Below the pieces are notes generated by a model, which was not told the DNA's origin, ran no database searches, and worked only from the letters and a program-made list of their open reading frames with translations. Shown here in pieces: positions 18,358 to 27,526 of a DNA stretch of 64,000 nt. The DNA comes from JBCBCP01 sp039817385. GTDB lineage: Bacteria > Pseudomonadota > Alphaproteobacteria > Rhodobacterales > Rhodobacteraceae. The translations under genes were made by a program, and so were the position numbers. The DNA lies in assembly GCA_039817385.1 (NCBI GenBank), contig JBCBVY010000001.1:682001-746000 (forward strand). The letters run 5' to 3'. Each line of letters starts with the position of its first letter. The stretch's first letter is position 1.

Positions 18358-19949
18358 GCGCGGTGCAGGGGCTTTTGCTGTTTGCCGCGGCGCTGCTTTG
18401 CCTGTCGCTTGGCATTGCACGAATGCCTGTCACGGACCGGGATGAGGCGCGATTTGCGCAAGCGTCCAAGCAGATGGCGGCCTCAGGCGACTGGATCGAC
18501 ATCCGCCTGCAGGACGCGCCCCGTTACAAAAAGCCGGTTGGCATCTACTGGCTGCAGGCGGGGCTGACGACCGCGATTGGCGCGGCGGGATCGAGCAACA
18601 TCGCGCAGTACCGGATGGTGTCCGTCATCGCGGCGGCGCTGTGCATTCTCGCGCTGGCCTGGGCCGGTGCGCCGCTTGTCGGGGCGATGCCCGCGCTGGC
18701 GGCGGGGGTGATGATGGCCAGCACGATCGTGCTGGGGGCGGAGGCGCGGATTGCGAAGACCGATGCGGCCCTTTTGCTGGCCACAATCCTGGCGATGGGG
18801 GCGCTGGCGCGGGCGGCAATGGGAGCCGTGCAAGGCTGGCAGGTGCCAGCGGTGTTCTGGACCGCAATCGCCGCGGGTATCCTGATCAAGGGGCCGTTGA
18901 TCCTCGCGCCCGTGACCTGCGCCGCGCTCTGGACCAGCCTGTCACGCCGCTCTGCCGCATGGCTGCGCAGCCTGAAGCCCCTGCCCGGCCTCGCTTGGTG
19001 CGCGGTGCTCGCCGCGCCGTGGTTCATCGCCATCACCTTTGTCGCGGGCGAGGCGTTCTGGGCGGAATCGCTGGGCCGGGATTTCGCCGCCAAGATCGAA
19101 GGGCCGCAGGAAAGCCACGGCGCGCCGCCGGGCAGTTACCTCTTGGCGCTGTGGGTGACGGGCTGGCCCTGGGCCGCGCTCGCGCCCTTTGCAGCCTGGG
19201 CCCTGTGGCGCGACTGGCGCAGCCCGGAGGTTGGCTTCCTGCTGGGCTGGCTGATCCCGTTCTGGCTGGTGCTGGAGATCGTGCCGACCAAGCTGCTGCA
19301 CTACACGATGCCGGTCTATCCGGCGCTGATGCTGCTGATCGCGCTGGCTGTCAGCCGGGTTGGCCTGCCGCGCGGGTGGGGCCTTGTTGCGGCGGTGGCG
19401 CTGTGGCTCGCGGGCGGCGCTGTGCTGACAGGCGCCACCTTTGCTCTGCCTTACACGCTCGGGGATGGCGGCGCATGGCTGGCTGGCAGCGCCGCCTTGC
19501 TCAGCCTCGGCATCGGGGCCGCCGGGATCTGGGCCGTGCGCACGGCCGCGCCGGGGCAGCGCCGCTTTACCGCCGGGTTCGCCGCCATCGCCGTCTCAAG
19601 CGTTGCGATGATCTGGACCGTCGTTGCCCTCGCCATGCCTGCGGCAAAGGACGTGCTGATCTCTCAGCGGCTGGCGGCGCTCAGCGCCTGCCACGAAGGG
19701 CAGATCATCATCGGCGGCTATGGCGAGCCAAGCGCGGCCTTCCTGATGGGCACCGACATCGTCCTGACCAGCCCCGAGGGCGCACGCGCCGCGCTGGCGG
19801 CCACCCCCGGCGCGCTTGCATGGATCGACAGCCCCGGCACAACCGGCGGCATCCGTGTGGCGGGCACGAATTACAGCAACGGGCGTCCTGTGTCCTTGCA
19901 GCTTTTCCTCTATCCTGACCGCCCCGCCGAGGAGGCCCCATGCAGTTGA
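18354..19949 (+). CDS. ArnT-like glycosyltransferase family 39 membrane protein
   Basis: Polytopic GT-C transferase (531 aa, more than ten membrane segments) that moves a sugar from a polyprenyl-phosphate donor to an envelope lipid on the periplasmic side. The first periplasmic loop has the PMT/ArnT motif PVTDRDEARFAQ (the DE pair is catalytic in the family), followed by YKKPVGIYWLQ. It overlaps the LAB_N gene by 4 bases and the PAP2 gene by 10. The acceptor may be lipid A, but that is inferred from neighbours only. Confidence 0.85.
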   Translation: MSAVQGLLLFAAALLCLSLGIARMPVTDRDEARFAQASKQMAASGDWIDIRLQDAPRYKKPVGIYWLQAGLTTAIGAAGSSNIAQYRMVSVIAAALCILALAWAGAPLVGAMPALAAGVMMASTIVLGAEARIAKTDAALLLATILAMGALARAAMGAVQGWQVPAVFWTAIAAGILIKGPLILAPVTCAALWTSLSRRSAAWLRSLKPLPGLAWCAVLAAPWFIAITFVAGEAFWAESLGRDFAAKIEGPQESHGAPPGSYLLALWVTGWPWAALAPFAAWALWRDWRSPEVGFLLGWLIPFWLVLEIVPTKLLHYTMPVYPALMLLIALAVSRVGLPRGWGLVAAVALWLAGGAVLTGATFALPYTLGDGGAWLAGSAALLSLGIGAAGIWAVRTAAPGQRRFTAGFAAIAVSSVAMIWTVVALAMPAAKDVLISQRLAALSACHEGQIIIGGYGEPSAAFLMGTDIVLTSPEGARAALAATPGALAWIDSPGTTGGIRVAGTNYSNGRPVSLQLFLYPDRPAEEAPCS

Positions 19950-21550
19950 CGCTCGCCCCGGTCTCGGCCCCCGCGCTCTGGCGGGCCATCGCCCTTTGGT
20001 TAACCGGATTGCTGGTTCTGTTCATCCTTGATGCCCCGCTCAAGGCGCTGGTCCTCACGCTTCCCAGCTGGGTCGAGGCCATGAGCCAACCGATCACCCG
20101 GCTCGGCAAATCCGACTGGATGGCCGTGGTGGTCCTGACCATTGCGCTGGTCTCTGCGGTTGTCTGGCGCACCGCGCCCAAGGCCGCGTGGCGGGCGCAT
20201 GGGCGGCTTGCGCTGCACATGGCGGTCGCTACCTTCTTTACGGTGCTGATCGCGGGCGTGCTGACGCAAGTGCTCAAGCACCTGATCGGGCGGGCGCGCC
20301 CGTGGCTGTTCGAGACCCACGGCGCCTACAGTTTTTCCCCGCTGGAGATGAGCGTGTCGTTCAACAGCTTTCCCTCCGGCCACGCCTCCACCGTCGGGGC
20401 GCTGGCGATCCTGCTGTGGTGGCTGTGGCCGCAGCTGTGGCGCTGGTGGGTCGGGGGTGCGCTGGTGATTGCCCTGACCCGGGTGACAACGGCAAACCAC
20501 TTTGCCTCCGACATTTACGCGGGGCTGAGCCTTGGCATCGTGGTTGCCGCCGCGATGCTGATCCTGCTTCTGAGCCACGGAACCCTCCCCCCGCGCGCCT
20601 CCCGCCGCTGGGACGCGCTGGCCGAGCGGGCGCGCCGCAGCGCGATGGCCTACACGCTGGCGCGCACACCGCTGCGGCGCCGGGACATGACGCTGCTGAC
20701 CCGCCTGATGGCGGCGACGCTGATCGCGCTTTTCGTCTTTCAGACGATGCCGGGGGTGGATTTGTGGGTCTCTCGCCGCTTCTACACCGCGGGCGAAGGT
20801 TTTCTGCTGGCGCAGTCGCACCTGCTGGCCGCCCTGCGCGAGGGATACTTCCTCGCCATGTACACCGCCTTGCTTGGCGCCCTGGTGTTCTGGCTGCTGA
20901 GCCTGCGGCTGAGCCGCGCCATGCAGATCCCCGCGCGGCTGTGGGGCTTTGTCGTGATGGCCTTTATCATCGGGCCGGGGCTGGTCGCGAATTCCCTCTT
21001 CAAAGAGCATTGGGGCCGCGCGCGCCCCGCCGATGTGATCCCTTTCGGCGGCGCGCATCCCTTTACCCCCGCCGCGCTGAAAGTCGATCACTGCGCGTCG
21101 AACTGTTCCTTTGTGTCGGGGGAAGGCAGCGGCATCTTTATGCTGGCCATCCTTGTGGGCGTCCTCGCCTGGCGCTGGCTTCGGACGAAGCCCTTTGCGC
21201 TGGCGGGTCTTGCCAGCTTGGCCGTCTGTGGCGCGGCAATGCGGGTGATGACGGGGCGGCACTTCCTGTCGGACACGGTGATGGCGCTGCTGTTTATGGC
21301 GCTGATCGCGCTGGCCCTGTTTCACTGGCTGCGCATCCGCGCCGCGCGCGAAGCGCTAAGCCCGGGCAGCCTGCGCGCGGATGCGGTCACCGGCCTGCGC
21401 TATTTCATAGACGTGCTGCCCGGCGATCTGTGGCGGGCGTGGCAAGCCCTGCGCGCATTTGGCGTTGCGGTGGTGAACATTTGCCGCGCCCTTGCGCCGC
21501 CCAAGGCCGAGATCAAAGCGCTGTTCCTGCCGCTCCGCGCGCGGCCATGA
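19940..21550 (+). CDS. Tandem-domain PAP2-family lipid phosphatase
   Basis: Membrane phosphatase of 536 aa, about twice the usual single-domain length, carrying two PAP2 modules. Module 1: KHLIGRARP near residue 112, PSGHAS near 145, and TTANHFASD near 185. Module 2: KEHWGRARP near 355, FVSGEGSG near 393, and TGRHFLSD near 440. Module 2 has SGE where the usual motif is SGH, a form I associate with some LpxE-like lipid A phosphatases. It probably removes phosphate from lipid A, phosphatidylglycerophosphate or undecaprenyl pyrophosphate. It overlaps both flanking GT39 genes, so a coupled dephosphorylation/glycosylation route is plausible. Confidence 0.85.
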   Translation: MQLTLAPVSAPALWRAIALWLTGLLVLFILDAPLKALVLTLPSWVEAMSQPITRLGKSDWMAVVVLTIALVSAVVWRTAPKAAWRAHGRLALHMAVATFFTVLIAGVLTQVLKHLIGRARPWLFETHGAYSFSPLEMSVSFNSFPSGHASTVGALAILLWWLWPQLWRWWVGGALVIALTRVTTANHFASDIYAGLSLGIVVAAAMLILLLSHGTLPPRASRRWDALAERARRSAMAYTLARTPLRRRDMTLLTRLMAATLIALFVFQTMPGVDLWVSRRFYTAGEGFLLAQSHLLAALREGYFLAMYTALLGALVFWLLSLRLSRAMQIPARLWGFVVMAFIIGPGLVANSLFKEHWGRARPADVIPFGGAHPFTPAALKVDHCASNCSFVSGEGSGIFMLAILVGVLAWRWLRTKPFALAGLASLAVCGAAMRVMTGRHFLSDTVMALLFMALIALALFHWLRIRAAREALSPGSLRADAVTGLRYFIDVLPGDLWRAWQALRAFGVAVVNICRALAPPKAEIKALFLPLRARP

Positions 21551-22941
21551 TCCGCCCCCTGCCCGCCGCCCTGCTGGCGATTGCAGCCATCACAGCCCTG
21601 CGGTTGGCGGTCAATGCGGTCGCGGACCTGCCCCTGTTCCTGGACGAGGCGCAATATTGGCTGTGGGGGCAGGAGCCTGCCTTTGGCACCTTTTCAAAAC
21701 CGCCGCTGATCGGCTGGGCCATCGGGCTGAGCACGGCCCTGGGCGGCGACGGCCCGTTCTGGGTGCGCCTGCCCGCGGTGCTGGGCCATGCAGGGGCCGC
21801 GATTGCCTTGTGTTTCGTGGCACGTGTCCTGAGGCCCGACCTGCCCTTGGCGGTCTGGGCGGGCGCGGCCTATGCCAGCTTGCCGGGGGTCAGCGCGCTG
21901 TCGCTCTTTGTCTCGACCGACGATCTGTTGCTGCCTGCTACCGCGCTCGCGCTGCTGGCCTATCTGCGGTTGCGCGCCGGCGCGGGAGCGGGCTGGGTAT
22001 TAATCCTCGGCGCGGCGCTGGGTCTGGGCCTTCTGGCGAAATACGCGATGGTCTATATCCTCGTCCTGCTCTTTGCCCTGCAGGCTGTCCCGGGCTGGCG
22101 GGTGCCTTGGCCCAAGCTGGCCGCCGCCGCGGCCATCGCGCTGTTCATCCTCAGCCCCAACCTGATCTGGAACGCGCAGAACGGGTGGATCACCTTTGCC
22201 CATACCTCCGATAACGCGGGCTGGGCCGGAATTGCATGGAACTGGTCCGCGGTAGGCGAGTTCATCGGCACCCAGCTCATCGCCCTCGGGCCAGTCCTCG
22301 CCTTTGCCTATATCGCGGCGCTGTGGTGGCGGACCCCGGCGCGCAGCTTCCTGGCCGCCCTGTCGCTACCGGTCTTCATCGGCGTCGGCTTGCAAGCGCT
22401 GATCAACGACGCGCATGGCAACTGGGCCGCCCCGGCCTTTGCCGCGGCAAGCGTGCTGGGCACGCTGTGGCTCGCGCAAAAGGGCCGCAACTGGCTCGGG
22501 ATCGGGCTTTCGGTCAATGCTGCGCTGGGCATCACGCTCGCGCTGGCGCCCCTTGCCGCCGATCATCTGCGTTTTGGCGGCCGGGGCCTGTTCGACCGGC
22601 TGTCGGGCACGGAGCGCTTTGCCGCCGAGGCCATCACCGCCGCGCAGGGCGCGGGCCTGTCAACCCTCATCGCGGATGAGCGGGCGGCGCTTGGGCTGCT
22701 GGCCTATTACGCCAAACCGCATGGCCTTTCGGTCCGCGCCTGGCCGCCTGCCGGAGGGCCGAGGAACCATTACGAGATGACCCGCCCCGCGATGCCGGAG
22801 CATCTGCCTGCACTCTACGTGGGACGCCGCGATCTGCCTGCGGATTGCGCAGCGGAGCCAATCGGCACCGTGCAATTCGAAAAGGGCCTGATGCGGGGCG
22901 CACCGGTCGCGTTTGTGCGCATTGGCGCGGGCTGCTTTTAG
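21547..22941 (+). CDS. Second GT39/ArnT-like glycosyltransferase
   Basis: Polytopic GT-C transferase (464 aa) with the family loop LFLDEAQYWLWG (DE pair), then FSKPPLIGW and VSTDDLLL. The ATG at 21547 overlaps the PAP2 stop (ATGA). The open frame continues upstream to 20188 only as an out-of-frame reading of the PAP2 gene, so that part is not coding here. Last gene of the operon; two paralogous GT39 enzymes suggest two sugar transfers or two acceptors. Confidence 0.86.
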   Translation: MIRPLPAALLAIAAITALRLAVNAVADLPLFLDEAQYWLWGQEPAFGTFSKPPLIGWAIGLSTALGGDGPFWVRLPAVLGHAGAAIALCFVARVLRPDLPLAVWAGAAYASLPGVSALSLFVSTDDLLLPATALALLAYLRLRAGAGAGWVLILGAALGLGLLAKYAMVYILVLLFALQAVPGWRVPWPKLAAAAAIALFILSPNLIWNAQNGWITFAHTSDNAGWAGIAWNWSAVGEFIGTQLIALGPVLAFAYIAALWWRTPARSFLAALSLPVFIGVGLQALINDAHGNWAAPAFAAASVLGTLWLAQKGRNWLGIGLSVNAALGITLALAPLAADHLRFGGRGLFDRLSGTERFAAEAITAAQGAGLSTLIADERAALGLLAYYAKPHGLSVRAWPPAGGPRNHYEMTRPAMPEHLPALYVGRRDLPADCAAEPIGTVQFEKGLMRGAPVAFVRIGAGCF

Positions 22942-23246
22942 ACAAACGCAGTTTGGCGCTGGCGTGCCCCCGGTTTCGTGCACGGTTACGGGCTTGGGCA
23001 TTCTTGCCTTCTAGGGGCGTTCCTTTCGTGGGTGACAGATGACGTGTCGCCCAAAGCCGCAAAGCGGCGCGAGGGGTGTACCGGCCTTCGATAAATGCGA
23101 GGCAGGCGACGGGTCACGCTTACCTTTCGACGATCCCGCAGTTCGCTCAGACTGGATAATTAAAAGGTCTGCAACGGTCTGTTTGAAGCCAAAGACACGG
23201 TCGCGTGGTGATGCAGGCTGTGGATGTCCGCCGAGTTGGTTGGCGT
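22942..23246. other. Gap between the lipid-sugar operon and the catabolic region
   Basis: This 305-base stretch lies between convergent gene ends. It has lower GC than the upstream operon. A short plus frame (23039-23290, 83 codons) has no recognisable motif and runs into the next gene on the opposite strand, so it is not called. No clear terminator hairpin, repeat or tRNA fragment was seen. It may mark the left edge of an acquired segment. Confidence 0.35.
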
Positions 23247-24479
23247 TTACTCAATCGTTCCCGCACGTCTCCAATCATCGATCAACTTAAGTGTTCGTAC
23301 CGCGAAACCTTCATCGTTTATGTGCGCGTCGATTTCATCGAGTATGACGTTCTTCGGGCATGATAATCTGAGTTCTTCGATAAAGGCCTGAAGCCCCTCT
23401 TTATCTTCAAGAATTCCGCCTGTGCGATCCCATTCGTTGCCGCCATGCAGCGGCAGCAATATTGTTGTTGGCCCCGTCGCTTCCGCAAGTTTCGCGCACA
23501 TCATACGGGCCATCGCGCGGCGCTGCGCCTGGGTCATCGCCACAGCGGAAATCAATCGGTTGTGCGCGTGGATCTCCTGGCCCTGCAGCGCTACCGGAAT
23601 GTCGTGCCAGCCCACCAAGTCAACCAGATCATAGCACCCGATCGAGACGATTTGCGGCACGCCTGCGCGTCCAGCGCCCGTCAGCCGATCGGGTCCCGCG
23701 CTGATGGCCGAGCCGAGCATATGATTGCCAACTTCCTGCGGCGCGAAATCAAGAACCGCTGCAAACTCACCTTTCGCCGCGAGGCTCTCAAACGCACGTC
23801 CCCCCATCCCAGTTGCGTGAAATACGGCGAGTTCGTAACCGCGGGCCTCAAGCTCAGGCTTTAGATGGACCATATACCGGAGCACGGTTTTTCCAAATGA
23901 CGTCATGCCAATGACGGGGCGCGTGCTGGTACGGGGCCGGGCCGCGCGCGCGGCACCAAGAATAGACCCCGCCGCCTGCGCGAGTGTTGCTTCGCAAATC
24001 GAATTCAATCCGTAGAGCCCCCCCGCCCACAGGATCATCTGAATATCGGCTGGGATGCGCTCGGGCGGGATCATTGGCGAAAACGCCACAGTCGAGACGA
24101 CCAGCTTTGGCACGCCGATGGGCAGGGCCGAACACAGATCAAGCGCAAGATCGGTGCCCATTGAGCCGCCCAATACCAGGACAGCGTCGAATGCACCGGA
24201 GCTGTGCAGATCAGAGGCGAGCAGGGCGCTGCCCTGTGCCATTGCCTGCATGGCGACGTTTTCATCACCTGCCGCGACAATGTCAGCGATGGTCTGGCCG
24301 GACGCGGTTGCAACGTCATGTTTAGATATGTCGACGGGCACTGTCGCATCGCCCAGCACGCTGACGTCCATCGTCATCACGCGGCCGCCTTGTTCGCGGA
24401 TCACGCCGGAGATGAAGGTCAGCTCGTCCTCCTTGGTGTCAAAGGTTCCGACGACAAGGACGGTTTTTGTGTTGGTCAT
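23247..24479 (-). CDS. Tm-1-like ATP-binding domain protein (UPF0261)
   Basis: Protein of 410 aa of the UPF0261 family, related to the ATP-binding half of plant Tm-1. The opening VLVVGTFDTKEDELTFI and the glycine-rich VLGGSMGTDLAL segment are characteristic, with FHATGMGGRAFE in the second half and LPLHGGNEWDRTGG near the end. Bacterial members sit in catabolic clusters, but their reaction is not established. It is 26 bases downstream of an SDR gene and both diverge from an IclR regulator, so they are probably regulated together. Confidence 0.85.
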   Translation of the reverse strand: MTNTKTVLVVGTFDTKEDELTFISGVIREQGGRVMTMDVSVLGDATVPVDISKHDVATASGQTIADIVAAGDENVAMQAMAQGSALLASDLHSSGAFDAVLVLGGSMGTDLALDLCSALPIGVPKLVVSTVAFSPMIPPERIPADIQMILWAGGLYGLNSICEATLAQAAGSILGAARAARPRTSTRPVIGMTSFGKTVLRYMVHLKPELEARGYELAVFHATGMGGRAFESLAAKGEFAAVLDFAPQEVGNHMLGSAISAGPDRLTGAGRAGVPQIVSIGCYDLVDLVGWHDIPVALQGQEIHAHNRLISAVAMTQAQRRAMARMMCAKLAEATGPTTILLPLHGGNEWDRTGGILEDKEGLQAFIEELRLSCPKNVILDEIDAHINDEGFAVRTLKLIDDWRRAGTIE

Positions 24480-24505
24480 AGGGGCGGTATCCTCGCGGGT
24501 GGCGA

Positions 24506-25300
24506 CTACGCTTCGGCGAACGCGATTGTTGGAACATCGACGATTGTCGCGCCGCCATCCACGGTCAGCACGGCCCCTGTGATCATTGCAGCCTCAGCAG
24601 AGCACAGGAAGGCCGCTGCTGCCGCGACGTCCTCGCTCGTGGCGGCCCTTCCGAGCGGGACGTCGCGCGTGACAAGATCATAAGCCGCGTCAGTTGACGG
24701 GAGCTTGCGGCGCTCCATCAATTCCGCCATTTCGGTGTCGGCCATCTCCGTGCGCACCCAGCCGGGGCAAATCGTGTTGCAGCGCACGCCTTGGGGGCCG
24801 AAGTCCCGCGTGATCGATTTTGCAAGGCCGATAAGCGCGTGCTTCATCGTCACGTAGCCGCAGGCTTCCGGCCCGGCGGCCAACCCGGCAATCGACGACA
24901 TCATCAAGACATTTCCACGCCGCGCAATGAGGTCCGGCATGCAGGCGCGGGCAGTGACCATCGCGGTGTTCAGGTTCGCCTGAACCGACCTGGACCAGTC
25001 CGCGTCGGTGTTTTCGACCAACGTGCCAAAGCCAAAGCCGCCCGCATTACAGACCAGAACGTCAATTGGGCCAAATCGCTCATGCACCCGCGCCAGCGCC
25101 CCACCAACCGCGTCGGCGGAAGACGCGTCGGCGGGCAAGGCAAGCCCGCCTGTCTGTGCCGCGACCGCCTCAAGCGGTTCTGCCCGCCGGCCCATCAGCG
25201 CGACATTCGCACCTTCCTTGGCAAACCGATGCGCGATCGCGGCCCCGATCCCCGTTCCGGCACCGGTTACCAGAGCCGTTTTCCCTTCAAAGCGCGACAT
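24506..25300 (-). CDS. SDR-family oxidoreductase
   Basis: Classical short-chain dehydrogenase (264 aa). It has the cofactor glycine motif TGAGTGIGAA, the NAG motif (CNAGG), the catalytic Ser in MMSSIAGL and Tyr/Lys in YVTMKHA, and a C-terminal TGAVLTVDGG. Arg residues after the second beta strand (MGRRAEPL) favour NADP(H). It oxidises an alcohol or reduces a ketone of unknown identity. It lies in a two-gene operon with the UPF0261 gene. Confidence 0.9.
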   Translation of the reverse strand: MSRFEGKTALVTGAGTGIGAAIAHRFAKEGANVALMGRRAEPLEAVAAQTGGLALPADASSADAVGGALARVHERFGPIDVLVCNAGGFGFGTLVENTDADWSRSVQANLNTAMVTARACMPDLIARRGNVLMMSSIAGLAAGPEACGYVTMKHALIGLAKSITRDFGPQGVRCNTICPGWVRTEMADTEMAELMERRKLPSTDAAYDLVTRDVPLGRAATSEDVAAAAAFLCSAEAAMITGAVLTVDGGATIVDVPTIAFAEA

Positions 25301-25338
25301 TGCGATCCTCCACCGTCGATTGCGACTTGTGTGTCATT

Positions 25339-25360
25339 ATTTGATACCATATAGTCAAAT
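25339..25360. promoter_or_regulatory. Candidate IclR operator
   Basis: Inverted repeat ATTTGA-N10-TCAAAT within the 116-base divergent region between the SDR and iclR-type genes. Its position suits simultaneous control of both transcripts. Confidence 0.5.
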
Positions 25361-25416
25361 TTACGGAGCGGCAAGCGCCGTTCCACTTTGTCCCGACTGA
25401 GCCGTCTGGAATTGGA

Positions 25417-26235
25417 ATGGGAACCATCACCAAGGCATTGGAGCTTCTCACCTATTTCTCCACCACCCGCGGGGAGATCGGGCTCGCGAATTTCGTGCGC
25501 ATGAGCGGGCGCGACAAGGCGACTGTCCGGCGGCACCTGGTCGAGTTGGAACAGAACGGTTTTTTGGAACAGAATCCGACAACGCGCGGCTATTGCCTTG
25601 GCCCGACCGTTTTGCGGCTGGCCTCGGTGCGCGAGCTGCATTTTCCGGTGCGCACAGCCATCGCCCCGGTTGTGGACGTCATGGCCGCGGAGTTGGGCGA
25701 GTTGGTACATGCCTCGCTTTTTCAGCGCGGGGTGATGTCACCGGTCTATCACAAGGATCCGCTGAAGCACGGTTTGCGGGTGATCTTCGACGAGGGCGAA
25801 GTGCTGCCCCTGCATGCCACGGCGTCCGGGCTGGCGATGTTGGCGTTTGGACCCGAGAATGTCATGGAATTGGTCTGGGCGCGCGAGTTGCAGACCTTTG
25901 CGCCAAACACGGTTGTCAACCGATCCGACCTCCTCCATCTGATCGAAACGTTCCGCGGCCAGGGCTACAGCTTTTCCGACGAGATGTTCACGCGCGAGAT
26001 CGCGTCCTTTGGCATGCCCTTTTTTGGTCCGCATGGCGACGCCATAGGAACGCTGGCCGTGCCGCTGCCAAAATCCCGCCTGAACGCGCCTGTCCGGGCT
26101 GCGATCTTGGCGGCGATGCAGAACGCATGCCGTGCGATCACGCAGTCCTGCGGCGGCACCGTCCCCGAGGCGCTTTCGGCGCTTTGGGTGTCCTTTGAAA
26201 ACCCCGCCAAACCCAACCATCCCGGAGAAATCTGA
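25417..26235 (+). CDS. IclR-family transcriptional regulator
   Basis: Regulator of 272 aa with an N-terminal winged HTH (about residues 1-65: ITKALELLTYFSTTRGEIGLANF..MSGRDKATVRRHL) and a C-terminal IclR effector domain (HATASGLAMLAF; SFSDEMFTREIASFGMPFFG). IclR proteins usually control catabolic genes in response to a small-molecule effector. It diverges from the SDR-UPF0261 pair and is followed one base after its stop by the aminotransferase-type gene, so it probably regulates both. Confidence 0.92.
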   Translation: MGTITKALELLTYFSTTRGEIGLANFVRMSGRDKATVRRHLVELEQNGFLEQNPTTRGYCLGPTVLRLASVRELHFPVRTAIAPVVDVMAAELGELVHASLFQRGVMSPVYHKDPLKHGLRVIFDEGEVLPLHATASGLAMLAFGPENVMELVWARELQTFAPNTVVNRSDLLHLIETFRGQGYSFSDEMFTREIASFGMPFFGPHGDAIGTLAVPLPKSRLNAPVRAAILAAMQNACRAITQSCGGTVPEALSALWVSFENPAKPNHPGEI

Positions 26236-26236
26236 C

Positions 26237-27526
26237 GTGCCACGCGACACCCAAACCCTTATCGCCGACCGCGCGCGCCTGCTGGGCCCGAACGTGTCGA
26301 CCTTCTATGACGATCCGGTCCACATCGTAAAAGGCGACGGCGTCTGGGTCTGGGACGCGGACGGTCGCCGCTACCTCGATTGCTATAACAACGTGCCGCA
26401 TGTCGGGCACTGCAACCCGCGCGTGGTCGAGGCGATCTGCAAACAGGCCGCGACGCTGAACACCCACACGCGCTACCTGCACGAGGGCATCGTTGACTAC
26501 GTGGAGGCGCTGACGGGCACGCTGGGGCCAACCTTGGATTGCGCCATCCTGACCTGCACGGGGTCCGAGGCAAACGACATCGCACTGCGCATGGCCGCAG
26601 CGATGACCGGCAAACGCGGGATCATCGGCACCGACGCGACCTATCACGGCAACACTGTTCTGGTGAGCCAACTCAGCCGATCCAACGTGCCGACCGTGGG
26701 GTTCGGCCTTGAGCAGTATTTTCGCTTCGTACCCGCACCGGACAGCTACCGCGCCCCCGATCCTGACGGACGCAAATTTGCCGCTGCCGTGGCCGAGCAG
26801 ATCGCCGCGCACGAGGCCTCCGGGGTCGGTTTTGCGGCCCTCGTCGTCTGCCCTTACTTCGTGAATGAGGCGTTTCCGGACCTGCAGGGCGACTGGCTGA
26901 AACCCACAGCCGAGGTGGTGCGCCGCGCAGGCGGCCTGCTCATCTGCGACGAGGTGCAGTCCGGCTTTGGCCGGACGGGCACGCACATGTGGGCGCACGA
27001 AAAACTGGGCGCGACACCGGATGTGGTAACCCTAGGCAAGCCAATGGCGAACGGGCATCCTGTGGGCGCGGTCGTGACGGGGTTGGACACACTGACCACA
27101 TTCCGCAACGGATACCGTTATTTTAACACGTTCGGCGGCAATCCGGTGTCCTGCGCCGCGGCAATGGCCGTGCTGGATGAATTGCAGGACCGGCAGCTTG
27201 TTCAGAACGCACACCGCGTCGGTGCGCACGCGCGGCAGCGTTTGCTGGCGCTGAAGGAAAAGCACGACGTTATCGGCGATGTGCGCGGGTCGGGCCTGAT
27301 CTTCGGCGCAGAAATGGTGCTGGACCGCGATGCCAAGACGCCGGCCACAACATTCACCGACCGCGTCGTGAATGAGATGCGCCACAAAGGCGTTCTGCTG
27401 TCGAAACTCGGCCGGCACAAAAACACCCTCAAGATTCGCCCGCCCATGCCCTTTTCGACGCAAGATGCGGACGTGTTGTTTGATACATTGGACGCGGTGC
27501 TGGCCGACGTGCCGGTCGCGCCATGA
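26237..27526 (+). CDS. Class III PLP enzyme, likely O-phosphoamine phospho-lyase (ETNPPL/PHYKPL-like)
   Basis: Fold-type I class III PLP enzyme (429 aa). The PLP lysine is in VVTLGKPMANGHP and the cofactor Asp in LICDEVQSGFG. The N-terminal block YLDCYNNVPHVGHCNP followed by LNTHTRYLH closely resembles animal ethanolamine-phosphate and 5-phosphohydroxylysine phospho-lyases, as I recall those sequences. The GTG at 26237 has GGAG 9 bases before it and lies one base after the iclR stop. The next gene, overlapping by ATGA, is a kinase, which fits a phosphorylate-then-eliminate pathway. An ordinary omega-transaminase is the alternative. Confidence 0.8.
   Translation: MPRDTQTLIADRARLLGPNVSTFYDDPVHIVKGDGVWVWDADGRRYLDCYNNVPHVGHCNPRVVEAICKQAATLNTHTRYLHEGIVDYVEALTGTLGPTLDCAILTCTGSEANDIALRMAAAMTGKRGIIGTDATYHGNTVLVSQLSRSNVPTVGFGLEQYFRFVPAPDSYRAPDPDGRKFAAAVAEQIAAHEASGVGFAALVVCPYFVNEAFPDLQGDWLKPTAEVVRRAGGLLICDEVQSGFGRTGTHMWAHEKLGATPDVVTLGKPMANGHPVGAVVTGLDTLTTFRNGYRYFNTFGGNPVSCAAAMAVLDELQDRQLVQNAHRVGAHARQRLLALKEKHDVIGDVRGSGLIFGAEMVLDRDAKTPATTFTDRVVNEMRHKGVLLSKLGRHKNTLKIRPPMPFSTQDADVLFDTLDAVLADVPVAP

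Noticed and set aside
20188..21546. Upstream half of a 917-codon frame ending with the second GT39 protein
   Set aside because: This part is an out-of-frame reading of the PAP2 gene; the true GT39 start is the ATG at 21547.
23039..23290. 83-codon plus-strand frame after the lipid operon
   Set aside because: No family resemblance, no good ribosome site, and it enters the UPF0261 gene on the other strand.
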